Shown: positions 32,001-43,636 of the stretch, one piece after another
How positions within the stretch are numbered: position 1 is the stretch's first letter
Layout of the letters: the number at the start of each line of letters is the position of its first letter
From: Peromyscus leucopus
Lineage: Eukaryota; Chordata; Mammalia; Rodentia; Cricetidae
DNA length: 64,000 nucleotides
Direction: 5' to 3'
NCBI RefSeq assembly: GCF_004664715.2
Contig: NC_051069.1
Location: forward strand, 3,382,501-3,446,500
Position numbers and translations under genes: made by a program
Notes under the pieces: generated by a model
The model's input: the letters and a program-made list of their open reading frames with translations, nothing else
What the model was told of the DNA's origin: nothing
Databases searched by the model: none

Positions 32001-34875
32001 GCTAAGCACCCGGACGCCACTCTACAGTCCGTCCCGGAATCCTCGGTGACAAAGGCACCTGATGGTTGGCCCCAAAGAAGCTTTTGGTTTGGGGGAGCTT
32101 CAGTCTCCCTCGTGTCCCAGAGCATCCCAGCCCCCACACCCCGCACTGACACCGGTCCTGAGGAGGAGCAAGCTCCCCCTAAGACTTTGAGGATTCACCC
32201 AGCTCACAGCATCCAAGGTCTTAGTTCCCTGCTGCCCACTCCTGCAGCATCCCGTATTCAAGACCACCTGTACTTGGAAGACTGGAAAACCATGTCTTGT
32301 CTGCTAAATGAGCTCCTGGTGCCAGGCAATTTGAGCCACTCATTTTCAGGCTCATCCTATCCAGAACTCTCCAGAAAACTCACCTCCAAGTGGAAAGGGC
32401 GTTAGTTTTCTAACCTCAAAGATGAGGCATTGTATTTTAAACAGAAGCTCCAACAAACAACACCGTTAACCATACAATTCAATTTACAACTGAGATTTAA
32501 TTCCCTCCAACATTTGAAACTTTTTTTTTTAAAAACTGGATTTATGGAAACGTAAATCATGGCTTTATTTTTGTCCCCAGATGAATCTCTTTACGATGAA
32601 TTTCAAGACTACTTACCGGGAGTCTGCTTTACTTAAAACGTTGGCAAGCATGCCAACAGTATTGAGCACAAGAGGGAAAAAAATCTAAGCCAAGTTTGCT
32701 TATTTACTGTTGTTCTTAGAGACACCCCTCCCCCTTCCTGATAACCAAACCGGAAGGATTCTAGTATTTCTCTTTCCATATAACCAGCCTGCTGCTGACC
32801 CTGTATTGGGCCCATAATTTAGAACCGGTGCAGACATCCAGCCCTGTAACAAACAAAGATTCAGATCTGCCCACTTCCCACCTTTCCCACTCCCATTTCA
32901 AGGAAAAATGAAGTTTTCCAACCATTTACACAGTCCTGGGACTGGAATGGTCAGAAAACTTCATTGTCTTTCAGTCCAGCTATGGCCTTACAAAAACGTT
33001 TGATTAGATACATCCATCCCCAAGTGGGTTTTTTTTTTTTTTAGATTTTTTTTTTTTAAATACAACCACAAAAAAATAAGAAAAGACAAGATAAGAATGT
33101 GAAGCCAGGACCTACCCATGTTAACTCAGCTGTCCAGCCATAGTGAAGTGGACAAGGATTACAAAGGAAATCAGCCATACCCACTGTAATGTTTACAATT
33201 ATGAAATTAAATCACACCATGTTCCCATGATGCAACTCCATCTCCCAATGAGGCAACGCCCCATTCTTCAAATTCGGTTCTGGGTTTTCCTTGTGCTAAT
33301 AATGTTCAAAGAAGAGTACCACCAGACTAGCCTACCATTGGGTTCTGGGTGCATTTTTCTTTCCTTTGTATTGTTAAAGAAGGAAAATATAATCATAGAG
33401 AGCGTGCTCATGTGTTCTGTGCAACGCAAGTGCATCTTGATAGACAACTGAGAATTCACCATGTATCTTGCTTTAGATAAGAATGCTTTGAAAATAACCA
33501 AATCCATTAGCTCCAGCCTGCCTGCCAGACATCTGACTCCAAGGTAAATAGTCTTACATCACTAGTAATCGGTTATTTCCAGGCCATTTCAAATGAAATG
33601 GGTAATGAGGGATGGCATGTGAGGTGACATGGATGCCCACCATTGCAAATAGGCTGATCTTTCCTCCTACAGAGAGGTCCTCAATAGAAACAGAATCTCA
33701 TCATACTTATTTGAAAGATTTACAAATCCATTCAACAAAGACATTTTCAGGATAATGTAATCCTGACCTTGCCCTTTGAAAATGTATTGCTGTCACATCC
33801 CACAACCAATGAGCAGCAGAGTTCAGATATTAAAGTCCTAACTTCCCTGGGTGGCTAGATGCTATTTGTCATACATGCCTCTATTGCATAGCACCAGCTT
33901 TTAACCTAGGGGAGATAACTGTTCTTCATAGTAACAGCTTTTATGAAACTTTTGGAAATAAAAATGAGAGACCTTGTTTTTTTAACAGATGGCCCATAGA
34001 ATAAATTTCCTATGAAATTATAAGTCTTTGGCCAAACAAATCAGCCAGGAACGAAAGGCTATATATCTTCCTTCAAAAAAATCAAATTGGAACTCCACCT
34101 GATTCATTCTTTATAAAACTTCACACACCAAATTAAAATACCATCACATAGAGACACGGTGCAATATTAAGACATTACAAGTACACAGGGATAATTGGAT
34201 TTTATTAAATAAATGCAGTGGAGTACCTACTATGGGGGAAACAGCTTTAAGAAATACATTCTTTGCATTCTTTTAAACGAGTGGTCTGAAAGGGGGAAGA
34301 AAAAGAAGACTATTGCTTACATGAAGGCAATTCCATAGGATGGGAATTCTTTCCTGCTAATCGGAGAGTGTTACACATGAACTCTCAAACATTTGTGTTG
34401 GGTAATCTCAGGAAAAGGGTCAAAATGGACTATAGATCCATGCAATTCACCTCAGAGTTTACAGATGGCCACAGACTCTCCTGGGGTCCCATTGTGCTTC
34501 ATCACACTGGATCTGGTCCTTGGGAGGAAGTGGGGCCTGGGGCGCTTGTGCAGGGATCTAGGCTGGAGTGTGACCAGGAAGTTGCCAGTTTCTCTTTCAG
34601 AGGTCAAGAAAATGATTTGGCCTCCACTCCACAGGGTCAGTTCATCAATCTAGAGATTCATGGCTGCCCCAGCTGCTGAGAGAGCAATTGACAAGGACTA
34701 AACAAGTCCTTCATACTACCACTCCCGCTAAGGTGCAAAGAGCACTGTAGAATGAGAGTGGAGAGAATGTAAGACAGGGGACAGGCCAGTGAAGTCCCAT
34801 TCTCTTAACACCAAACAGTCAATGTACGCATGAACTCACAGCAGCTGCAATTGCTTGCAACGGGCCTACTCAAGA
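32001..34875. other. Unique intron upstream of RORalpha4; no gene seen
   Basis: It contains T runs near 32520-32531 and 33027-33055. There are no SINEs over nearly 3 kb next to the promoter; several AT-rich stretches (33530-34350) look single-copy and could be regulatory. Confidence 0.45.
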
Positions 34876-34879
34876 CATG

Positions 34880-35200
34880 GCTTTTCAGCAGTCAGCCGTG
34901 GGTGTGGAAGGGCTCAAGAGACCCTACTCTAGGAGAGGGAGGAATCACTGCCTTCAGTTGTACATCCACTGGTGAACACGCCAACATCTAATGGGTAATT
35001 CTGATCGTAAGGCCACACAGATGGCCTTGGCCAAACCCCGAGAGATACAACCAAAAGAAAAAGACTGAGTGTGAGAGATTAGTAGGGATGGGAAGGGAAG
35101 GGAAGACAGACAGGGGAGGGGAGGAGATGAGAGATGGTGGGACAAGAGCAAGCAGAGCGCATCATATACATGTATCATCAAATAAAAAAATTAATTAAAA
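34880..35200 (+). mobile_element. Possible L1 3' end remnant
   Basis: A purine-rich segment (GGGAAGGGAAGGGAAG) followed by ATCATATACATGTATCATC and an A-rich tail resembles an old L1 3' UTR. No diagnostic coding sequence is present. Confidence 0.35.
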
Positions 35201-35398
35201 AATGATCCTTAGCTTTCTGAGACTGGGATTTTTACCACACAGAGATCTAATCATGTGGTATATCACGCCCAAGCATACATTTAAGGCTTTGGGGGAGAAT
35301 AGCAAACCAGTAGGTTGAGGAATTTGTCCCAACTCTCCAAGATCCCAGAACAAGATGATTTCAACATTTGCTGATGAATGTGAATAAGAATACTTTGG

Positions 35399-35516
35399 TC
35401 TCCTCTCCTCTCCTCTCCTCTCCTCTCCTCTCCTCTCCTCTCCTCTCCTCTCCTCTCCTCTCCTCCCCTCCCCTCCCCTCCCCTCTCCTCTCCTCTCCTC
35501 TCCTCCCCTCTCTCTC
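35399..35516 (+). repeat. (TCTCC)n pentanucleotide array
   Basis: About 115 bases of TCTCC units, with a stretch of CCCTC variants near 35465-35483. It is pure polypyrimidine on the plus strand, hence AG-rich in Rora transcripts. Confidence 0.95.
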
Positions 35517-36890
35517 AGCTTGATAATTCATTTCATTTTAACTGAACAGGGAAGAGGTCACCCAAAGGTTAATGTAGTCCTATACACCTGTTTCAGCTGA
35601 CCACTCTGCACTGGATTCTTCAAGAGCTGGACTATTCTGGCTAAACCAGAGCCATTGGATCAGCTTTCTGAAAGACCCAAAGGGCCAGCAAGACTACACA
35701 GGAAGCTACAGAGAAGGTACCCATTGCCCTACTTAGATCATGGCCTTGCCAAATTGTGACTCGAGAAGGCTTCGGGTCTCACAAAATAACATTTTATGAA
35801 TAACACTGGAGAGATCCAGGAATCAAAGGTAAGAAAGGGAATCCTTGGTTTATCTTGTTTATGAGTGTTAAGAGGAGGGGATGACCCTTTTAACATAGCT
35901 TGTCTGTCTTGCTCACTATTTTAAGGCCAAAGTAGAGAAGCATTTAAATATACATGAGTGTATGCAAATACATTGTCCAGGAAATCTGGTGAAACACAGC
36001 ATTAGAGTGGCAAAAGATGCCCTCAGTTTTACACACACACACACACACACATTCTGCTAACTGACCACAATTACTATTTCATGCCTAGAACTGTACTCCA
36101 GAACGCAAAGAGAAGAAGGTGATTACTTTGATTTTGAGAAGTTTATCAATGAGAAGACCTTTGCTCTAAAACCCTACAGAAGTCAGTCATTTCCCTGAGT
36201 AAAGCTGCACCTTTCTGCAGGAGCCCAGTATCTGGGTGACCATGCCCACTAGCACTGGATGGATGGTTGTGGACCACTTCTGCGCCTATTAGCGGAAGAG
36301 ATCATCGAGGTGGGTGGTTTGGCTGAAGCCAGGCAGGGCTTCATAGACTTTGGGATTTCTAGAGCCAAATATTTCATATGGCTATTAGGAAACTCAGAGA
36401 TTTGGCCTGTGTTTTGTAACCATCACAATGAGGAAAAGGTTGAAGTTCACTGGCAGGCAGAGATGACCGGCTGCCACAGACTACGTAGGCAGCAGGTGCT
36501 TCTCCACACATACACCTGCTAAGGTGGCGAGCAAGGAGAAGCAAACTGGAGACAAGGAGGCCTGTATCCCATTAAGTTCCCAGGGGTGTCCTCACTACAC
36601 ATCTAATGCTAGAAGAATAGGCCATGCGTGAAACCACATCTTTCTTTCTGTCTTTCTTCCTTTTTGAGGGTTAGCATACAAAGCCACTGTACTTGGTTCT
36701 CAATCATCCATTTCTCCCACTGTTCCACTTTGGTACCCTTGCCTATCTTCAGCTGTTTGCCTTCCTTCCCCTAAGTAGTCCCCCGTATTTTCTTACTACA
36801 TATAGTCTATCTGTTTCTCTCTCTGTCTCTGTCTTTCTCTGTGTGTGTCTTTGTCTCTCTAAATACAGGGATTTCAAGAGGGCTAAGGAC
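35517..36890. other. Unique intron; no gene seen
   Basis: A short (CA)n lies at 36032-36051 and a CT-rich run at 36815-36860. Nothing else is recognised. Confidence 0.5.
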
Positions 36891-36894
36891 ACAG

Positions 36895-37015
36895 TATTGT
36901 ATGCATCGCTGGCTTCTTTCTGTGAGACTTCCGACCAGTCATTTCACCTCCCAGGACCGAGGTCTGTCCCTTGTGGAATGAGGGAGTAACAAGATATCAA
37001 AGGTCTTTATCGTCA
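36895..37015 (+). repeat. MIR-type SINE remnant
   Basis: GACCAGTCATTTCACCTCCC...CCCTTGTGGAATGAGG matches the MIR middle in order. Confidence 0.55.
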
Positions 37016-37134
37016 CAGCCATTCATGTTCTGGGAGCACCATCATTCCTTTCTCTGCGGTGAGTTTTTTCTTCTCACTTCTCAAAGGAACCTGATTCACT
37101 TCCTAACTCTGTCTTATGGCAGAAAGTGCTTTGG

Positions 37135-37290
37135 CAGTCGATGGAGAAGTTGGGCTCATAACCAGCCTCCATCCTACTCACCAGTTGAGTGATCTTGAGC
37201 AAAGCTCTCTTTCATCACATGTGAAGTAAGGACAGAAGAGTCCTGCAGGGTCATAAGGCAGATTAAATATAAAGAAAGGTCAGAGCGCCA
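37135..37290 (+). repeat. MIR-type SINE remnant
   Basis: TTGAGTGATCTTGAGCAAAG, then TCACATGTGAAGTAAGGAC and AGGCAGATTAAATATAAAG match the MIR order. Confidence 0.6.
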
Positions 37291-37330
37291 ACACTTAGGA
37301 TAGAACCATCTACCTCCACCCTACTAATTC

Positions 37331-38313
37331 CTGTATGTTTTCAAGGTCTGATCACTTATTTGTCCCTCTTAAAGACTTATTTTTGACTGGAGTCTCAGAA
37401 GTAGAAGCTCTCAGTGAGGGCAGCCCTTGGGAATCTGTTCCTGGCATTTTCTTTGGCTCCCTTCATTCTCTTGGCTAAAAATCTAGCATATTCTAAATCC
37501 TCCTTACTTTTCTTAGTGCATTGTTTCTTCAGAGCAAAGCATTGGGGTTCATGTTGCAGGACATATGGAGTAACAAGACACTGAATCTTGGCTCTGTTGG
37601 TCCTGGGCTTCTTACCTGTTTTGTTTAATGGCTTTCTGACAACATTGGTGGACATCATCTTCCGTAGAGAGACTGAAAAGTTTTCAGATTCTGCTAGCTC
37701 TTTTGAGCTCCAACCAACAAGGCACAGTAGTATCTATCAGTTCCAGAACATACATCTCCTCCTCCTTTCTTCTTCCTTTCCTTTCCTTTCCTTTCCTTTC
37801 CTTTCCTTTCCTTTCCTTTCCTTTCCTTTCCTTTCCTTTCCTTTCCTTTCCTTTCCTTTCCTTTCCTTCCTTCCTTCCTTCTTTCTTTCTTTCTTCCCCC
37901 TCTCTCTCCCTCTCTCTCTCCCTCTGTTTTTGAGAATAACCAAGACGAGAACACTCACAATGTCATTCACAATGCATCTTGAACAGACCTGTTCTTCATT
38001 TCTCCAGTTCTCCTCCGTCTATAGCAAGAATGCCCCTTACTGAACAGCAGGCACACTCTGCTGTTGATCAAGACACCTTGCTTCCTGGGCAAACCTTGTT
38101 TGTTGTCCCCCCCACTGATCAGACCACACACCCTTTCTACTCTTCACCCAGAGCACCAGCAGCTATGTCTGTGGGCCATGCATGGTGCATAGCAAATACC
38201 AAGTCGAAGTTCATCATCTACTTCATTGAGTTTCTGACAGCTGGTGGCTGGGAAGGAGTTACTTAGCTTCATCTTGATGGAGCCAAATGCCTGGGAGATG
38301 CCACAGAAAAGAG
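37331..38313 (-). pseudogene. Processed pseudogene of ribosomal protein S6 (full length, interrupted by microsatellite)
   Basis: RPS6 is the 249-residue small-subunit protein phosphorylated by S6 kinase; this copy is dead. The minus strand runs from RPS6-like 5' leader (CTCTTTTCTGTGGC at about 38313) through the start codon at 38272, with recognisable [27 protein letters not shown], then [32 protein letters not shown] and LAKRMK.AKE, into the 3' untranslated end near 37340. No introns are present, as expected for a reverse-transcribed copy. It carries an early in-frame stop, deletions in the N-terminal third and a C-terminal frameshift. A CTTTC array (37762-37925) replaces codons around residues 114-120. 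The 7-base sequence CTAATTC occurs on both sides (37324-37330 and 38314-38320), a likely target-site duplication. Confidence 0.93.
37762..37925 (+). repeat. (CTTTC)n array inside the RPS6 pseudogene
   Basis: Roughly 18 CTTTC units, then CTTC/CTTT units and CT-rich sequence. The flanks are RPS6 sequence on both sides (LVI.. at 37930-37940, IPGL.DTT at 37730-37758), so the array sits at the A/G-rich VKKGEK codons. Confidence 0.95.
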
Positions 38314-38454
38314 CTAATTCTTATATTTTAGCAAACATAGAACCTATACCAACTCAAAACACTGATCCTTAGTAAAGATTTGTTGGAAGGAGATCGGCAC
38401 ACACTTCAGGTCTCTACAAAGGCTGGATCTGTGTGCTTGATGTAAAGTAAGTAT

Positions 38455-38785
38455 TATTGGTGCTTCTGAGGACAGTGATTGCCATGCAAGCTCAGAGACC
38501 TGAGTTCAGATCCCCAGCATCCACGCATAAAGCTGAGTGCAGCAGCATGTAGTTCTAGCACTGTGAGAGTTGGAGACAGGCCCTGGAGCTTATAGGCTAG
38601 GCAGTTTAGCTGAACTGGCAAGCTCCAGGGTCAGTGAGAGACTTGACTTCAGAAAAACAAGGTGGGGAGTGACCAAGGAAGACACACTATGTCAACTTCT
38701 GGGCCTCACAAGCACACACCCACATGTACACGTGCACCTGTGCACACAAACATGTACACACATACATACACATGGAAACATTAAG
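38455..38785 (+). repeat. tRNA-derived rodent SINE with CA-rich tail
   Basis: GAGTTCAGATCCCCAGCATCC, then GCAGCATGTAGTTCTAGCAC, GGTCAGTGAGAGACTTGACT and a CA-rich end. Confidence 0.75.
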
Positions 38786-39121
38786 TGTTTATTCAGCAAC
38801 TGCTATGTAGGTAGTAGGAATTAAAAAAATTAGCTACTGCATGGCCTAAGAGGACTTTGGTCAGGCAAGTTTCTTACATCTCTTTTTCTGTAAGAGAGCA
38901 AGCTCTCACATAATGAATAAAAAAAATCTCTATGCATGGCTATGCTAGGACATAGAAAAGGAGAAAGAGCAGAACTTTATTATGTCCTTTAAGGAGCTCC
39001 TGATCCAGCAGGAGATCAAATGAGAATGATTGTGATGCTATAATGTAAGACAGAATGTGTGATGCTAACTCTAAGTGTTCTGAAAATCAAGGGCTATGTT
39101 AATCGAGAATGGGAGAGGTGG

Positions 39122-39305
39122 GAGCTGGGGAGATGGTTGAGTGGTTAAGAGTACTTGGCGGTCTTGCAGAGTTCTCTGGTTTCCCAGCTCCTATACAGTG
39201 GGTGGGTAGTTTACAAAAGCCTGTTCCTCCAGTTATAGGGGATCCAATGCCCTCTTCTGGCCTCTGAGGGAAGTGCATGCACGTGAGACACATACAGCGA
39301 AGCAG

Positions 39306-39353
<48 letters not shown>

Positions 39354-39402
39354 CTACACATAAAATAAAAATAAATAGAATAAAATAAATTTTAAAAAGA
39401 AC
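39122..39402 (+). repeat. B3-type SINE with internal (CA)n
   Basis: GGAGCTGGGGAGATGGTTGA, GGTTAAGAGTACTTGGC, AATGCCCTCTTCTGGCCTC, a CA array at 39307-39352, then an AATAAA-rich tail. Confidence 0.9.
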
Positions 39403-39644
39403 AAGAGAGATTAATGTGTCCAGAGCTATATGTTTTTGAGAAGGGAGGTATCATCTAGGCTAGACCTTGAAGTCTGGCTCCAATCTTGATAGAAATAGAA
39501 ACACAAGGGTTCCAGTTAGGCAAAGGGGCAACAGTGCATATACTACACATAGACAGGGAGGAGGAAAAGTCTAAATGTGGACCCATAGCTGCATCTCCTG
39601 CCTCCCCTTCATATGCCTCACACTGAGCGCTTCAAACTGTAGAC

Positions 39645-39790
39645 ATTCAGCTGGACATGGAGGCACACACGATAATCCCAGAATTCAGAAGGGAGAAGGA
39701 GGAGGATCAGAAATTCGAGGCTACCCTTGGCTAGAGTATGAGTTCAAGACCAACCTGGGAAAAAGGAGGCCCTAGAAAAACCAAGACAAA
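39645..39790 (+). repeat. B1 SINE, diverged
   Basis: CAGCTGGACATGGAGGCACAC, ATAATCCCAGAATTCAG, TTCAAGACCAACCTGGG match B1 in order. Confidence 0.8.
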
Positions 39791-40841
39791 CAAGACTTAA
39801 AAATCAAACTCTATCTAATCATGGAATGTGTTTGGAATGTGTGTGTAGCGGGGTGGGTCAGGGCATAAGAAAGAAACCATGCTTAAGAAAATGGGTGTCT
39901 TTTTACCTTGCTTGTTCTGTAGTCTTATTGCATGGATTTACAGTTGGTTTGGTAGTCATCAAGTTAAATTATACTTAGTAAAACACACAGAGCCTATGAG
40001 TGCACGGAGGAAAAATAAAATAGAAAGTGGTGTGATTTCCCCAAAGCTCAGCAGAGCATTTGAGGATGAACAAGATAAATTGAACGTCACTTGATTTTTG
40101 TATCTCATCCATTTCAGCTCTGAAAATTATAATAGACACTCCTATTAATATAGACACTTCCTGGAAAGACTGTATCTTATTTTTTAAAAGCCCTGATCAT
40201 ATATAAATACAAAATAATGGAGAAAAGATAAGCAATTACAGACAGTTTCCCCTATTTTTTCTCACGTGTGATCAAGCCCACAGAGTCACGTGGGCTTTGC
40301 TGGGAAGTTCAAGTTCTGAAGTGAGAAACTTTGCAGGAGTAAATGCTGTCATTATTTTGCTTTCACAGACAAAATATGTTCCTGTTCAGTCAAGCGGAGT
40401 AATCAATTATTCTGCATTATGAGATCCTCATTTTATATCTATTGACATTTCAGACAATTGTGCCGCATGTCAATAGCAGTTTGGATGCTCCTATCTAAGC
40501 CCCAGCTTATAGCATGGAACTCATCCGGGCTGACAGTGTTCCACTGCAGCCTCTTCTCCCTCCCAGAAGCCCATCTATTATTTACGCCTAAGTCCAGCGC
40601 AATGCAAGTGTGCCCTGAGCACTAGAACCAGGGCAAACTCGAGTGGGTACTTTTGTCTTAATAAAAACATTAAAGCCTTCCAACTATGTTTAATTTGTAT
40701 TAAAAGATAATCACCGCACTCCTCTTGAATTGAAAAACCATCCCTACGTATTGGAAGATGAGGATGACTAAATTAAGCAATCTATTCACTTCTGAGTTTT
40801 AGTATCCAGTGTGTGGATACAATCTTGCATGTCTGCCCCAC

Positions 40842-40843
<2 letters not shown>
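39791..40843. other. Unique AT-rich intron, candidate conserved noncoding element
   Basis: No repeat is seen. The portion at about 40355-40520 (CAATTATTCTGCATTATGAG and neighbours) is dense in homeodomain-type TAAT/ATTA cores and has the look of conserved regulatory DNA. Confidence 0.4.

Positions 40844-40844
<1 letters not shown>

Positions 40845-40901
<57 letters not shown>
40845..40901 (+). repeat. (CT)n microsatellite
   Basis: About 28 uninterrupted CT units. Confidence 0.97.
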
Positions 40902-40904
<3 letters not shown>

Positions 40905-41156
40905 GGTACACATGCACATATGTGTGTGTACAGGCAGGCTAGAGGCTGATGATGTTAGGTGTCTTTCTCTACTGCTTGTCACCTCGGTTTTCGAACGGGG
41001 GTGGGGTGGGGTGGGGAGAGGGTCTTTCACTGAACTTGGAGCTCACGGTCGGCTATCCAGTCTGGCCAGTGAGCCCCCGGGGATCATCCTGTCTCCAACT
41101 CTCTCCCTGGAGCTGGGATTATAACTGAGGGCTGAACCATCTCCCCAGACCTTCCA
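40902..41156 (-). repeat. B4/B3-like SINE, inverted
   Basis: ACAGGCAGGCTAGAGGCTGA, CTGGCCAGTGAGCCCCCGGG, GAGCTGGGATTATAACTGAG and GAACCATCTCCCCAGACC are an inverted SINE. It contains a G-run expansion (40997-41016). Confidence 0.75.
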
Positions 41157-41314
41157 AATGACTTCGGATGAAGATCCAACGCCACTACTTTTGCTTTTAT
41201 TTCCTCTCCTGCTGGCCAACCATTTCCTGGGATTTCCTGTGTGGCAGACGTGCATTTTTCTTTCAAAATTCTTTTCACCAAATTACATTCTGGGTTTTCA
41301 TTTTCCTGTGCTCC

Positions 41315-41440
41315 TTTCACAGACAAGGGAAGTAGGGAGCAAAGAAATCAAGTGACATGTCCTAGACTACAGAATCAGTATTTAAGCAATTCCTGCACAT
41401 ATGGATTCTAAGGTGTTCACTCACTAGGCCACAGTACTCA
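41315..41440 (-). repeat. MIR-type SINE remnant, inverted
   Basis: AAGAAATCAAGTGACATGTCC, ACAGAATCAGTATTTAAGC, TTCACTCACTAGGCCACAGT follow the inverted MIR order. Confidence 0.55.
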
Positions 41441-43195
41441 AATAATTTATCATTTGTTTTCCTTGCATTCAGCACTACTTAGTAATTGTAAAAGAGCAAG
41501 CTGACTTCTCCAGGAATCAAAAATTGCCACTCCAATTCCATTAGGCACGGGTGCAAGGAATTCTTCTATCACCAGCTCGTGTAACCGAGCAGGGCTAGCA
41601 TGTGTCATCATGAATTATTGCACAATTTAGTAAATTATTTAATTACTACTAATGAAGAAACATTCTGTACACAGTTGTAATTACCTTGTTTGGAAACAAT
41701 GTTACCATTTGTATAGTTAAGGAACACTTACTACAAATTAACTCTTGAGGGGAGTTTCTTTTTTTGTTTGTTTGTTTTTCCATTTTGGAATATACAGCTC
41801 TAAATAACTGGATGTTACATGTAATGCTAAGGAAATTTAAAATTATAAGCACCAATAGTAGCATTTCTAAAGCTTCCAAACACAACAAATGTGTTATAAA
41901 TGTAGAAAATAGTAATTTTATGGTTTATGCTATTCTACAGAAATCGTATAAGATAAAGGGATTTGCTGGCTTTTGCTTTAGCAAATGGAAACATCCCAGT
42001 TCTTTCTGTAAGTGCCCTTTGCAACATGTGGCATAAGATCTTATCTCGTCCACCTACTGTAACACATGGTTAAGCAGGGCTCTGAGCTTTCCGAGTGCTT
42101 TGAGTAAAATTCTTGCCTACCTTTATTAAGTGGCTGTAGTATGTGTGTTCACCACACGTGTCACTCATACAAAACAAAACCACACATAGAGAGTTAAGGC
42201 CTTCTGACATCACAAAGGAAAATGTAAAGTAATTGTTAAAATGCGGTGCTACAGGAAGGACCTGTTGGTGCATCCGCAGTACACATTACGGAGAAATGAC
42301 TGGTATACATTATTGAATTTGCTGCGAAGGCTTGTCTCAGAGAGCCAAGCTTGCCCATTATTCCAAAGGTTAGGTACACCTTGTATGGTGAAACTGAGTT
42401 TCATAACGAGATTGTGGTGGTGAGTTCATTGACGACATCCTTACTCCTTGAAATATAACTGAGTCAATGGAGCAAAGCCATCATAAACAAGGAAGACTAA
42501 AAACAACAGTAACTCTTAGGTGATGTGGTGAGTCTCTCTGGCTTCCAAGGACATGGGCCGCTAAACCGTCCATGTCTGACGGTTGCCCCTGGTTAAATAA
42601 CCACACACACAAGGAAGATAAGCCGTGGCATCATATTTTCTCTGATGTCTTAGTTTTTCTATGATCTCAAGGTCAAACTGCCATTTAACCAGGCAGTTCC
42701 AGTCATGAAAGAGTTCTGTCCTCTAATAAATAACGTACTTTTTTTTCTTTTTCTTTTTTGGAAGCACAGTCAAGTGTGCAGATTTCAATGCTTGTCGAAG
42801 AGCATATAAGTATTCCTTGCCACCACGTGAGACCTGGGCATTGCAAAACAAGAGGAAAGAACATGTCTTTGTGTGTTCAGAAGAAACACTCAACTCACCA
42901 TGTAGCGTCAAACAGTACGCAGCGTTTGTTTTACACTCACAGTATTTTATCAGCTAGGATGACAGGGGAAGGCCTGGAGTGCCCCCCTTGCTTTTGTGAG
43001 TTACTGTGGCAAATAAGAAACGCTGCATTATGATTCCCCCTTCAGACAGAGTTTTGAGAAAGGCATTTAAGGGCATAGCACCAATACAGTCGAGATCTCC
43101 TCCTCTCAGTATTCCTGTATACCTCTCTGTAGTCAATGTGTCCTTCTATTCAGATTCTGGAAACTGGAGCTCCTCTTTCTTCTGTATATTTTTGC
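41441..43195. other. Unique AT-rich intron; no gene seen
   Basis: No repeat is recognised over about 1.7 kb apart from T-rich runs near 41757-41780 and 42737-42760. Confidence 0.45.
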
Positions 43196-43197
43196 TT

Positions 43198-43510
43198 CTA
43201 AAGAGGGAGATATAGCTCAATCAGGACGGCTCTTGCTTCACACACACACAAGGGTCTCAGTTTGATCCCTAGAATCCACATTTTAAAAGCCAGGCGTAGT
43301 GGCGCATGCTTATAACCGCAGTCTAAGGGAGGCAGAGGCAGAGACAGGAGAATCCCCGAGGCTCACTGGTCAGCCAGCCTGGTCTAATTGGATACGTCCA
43401 TGGTGCCTGAGGAACGGCAGTGAGAGCATTCTCTGGCCTTTACATAGAGCTGCATAAGCTGCAAGAGCATCTAGGCTCACACGGATAGGCAGATGCACAA
43501 AAACACATTC
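43198..43510 (+). repeat. tRNA-derived rodent SINE
   Basis: GAGATATAGCTCAATCAGG head, AGCCAGGCGTAGTGGCGCAT, GGAGGCAGAGGCAGAGACAG, TGCCTGAGGAACGGCAGTGA. Confidence 0.8.
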
Positions 43511-43593
43511 ACAAACGGTGTATTAGTCTGAGGTCTTTTGACTCTGGACATTACACATTTGAGATTTATCCCACAATGCTTACTATATCAATA

Positions 43594-43636
43594 CCCCCCG
43601 CTCCCCCCCCCCGCCCCCCCGCGCGTGTGCGCGCCT
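43594..43636 (+). repeat. Poly-C run joined to an alternating CG/TG tract
   Basis: C-rich runs end in CCGCGCGTGTGCGCGCC. It could adopt unusual structure and is prone to sequencing error. Confidence 0.85.
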
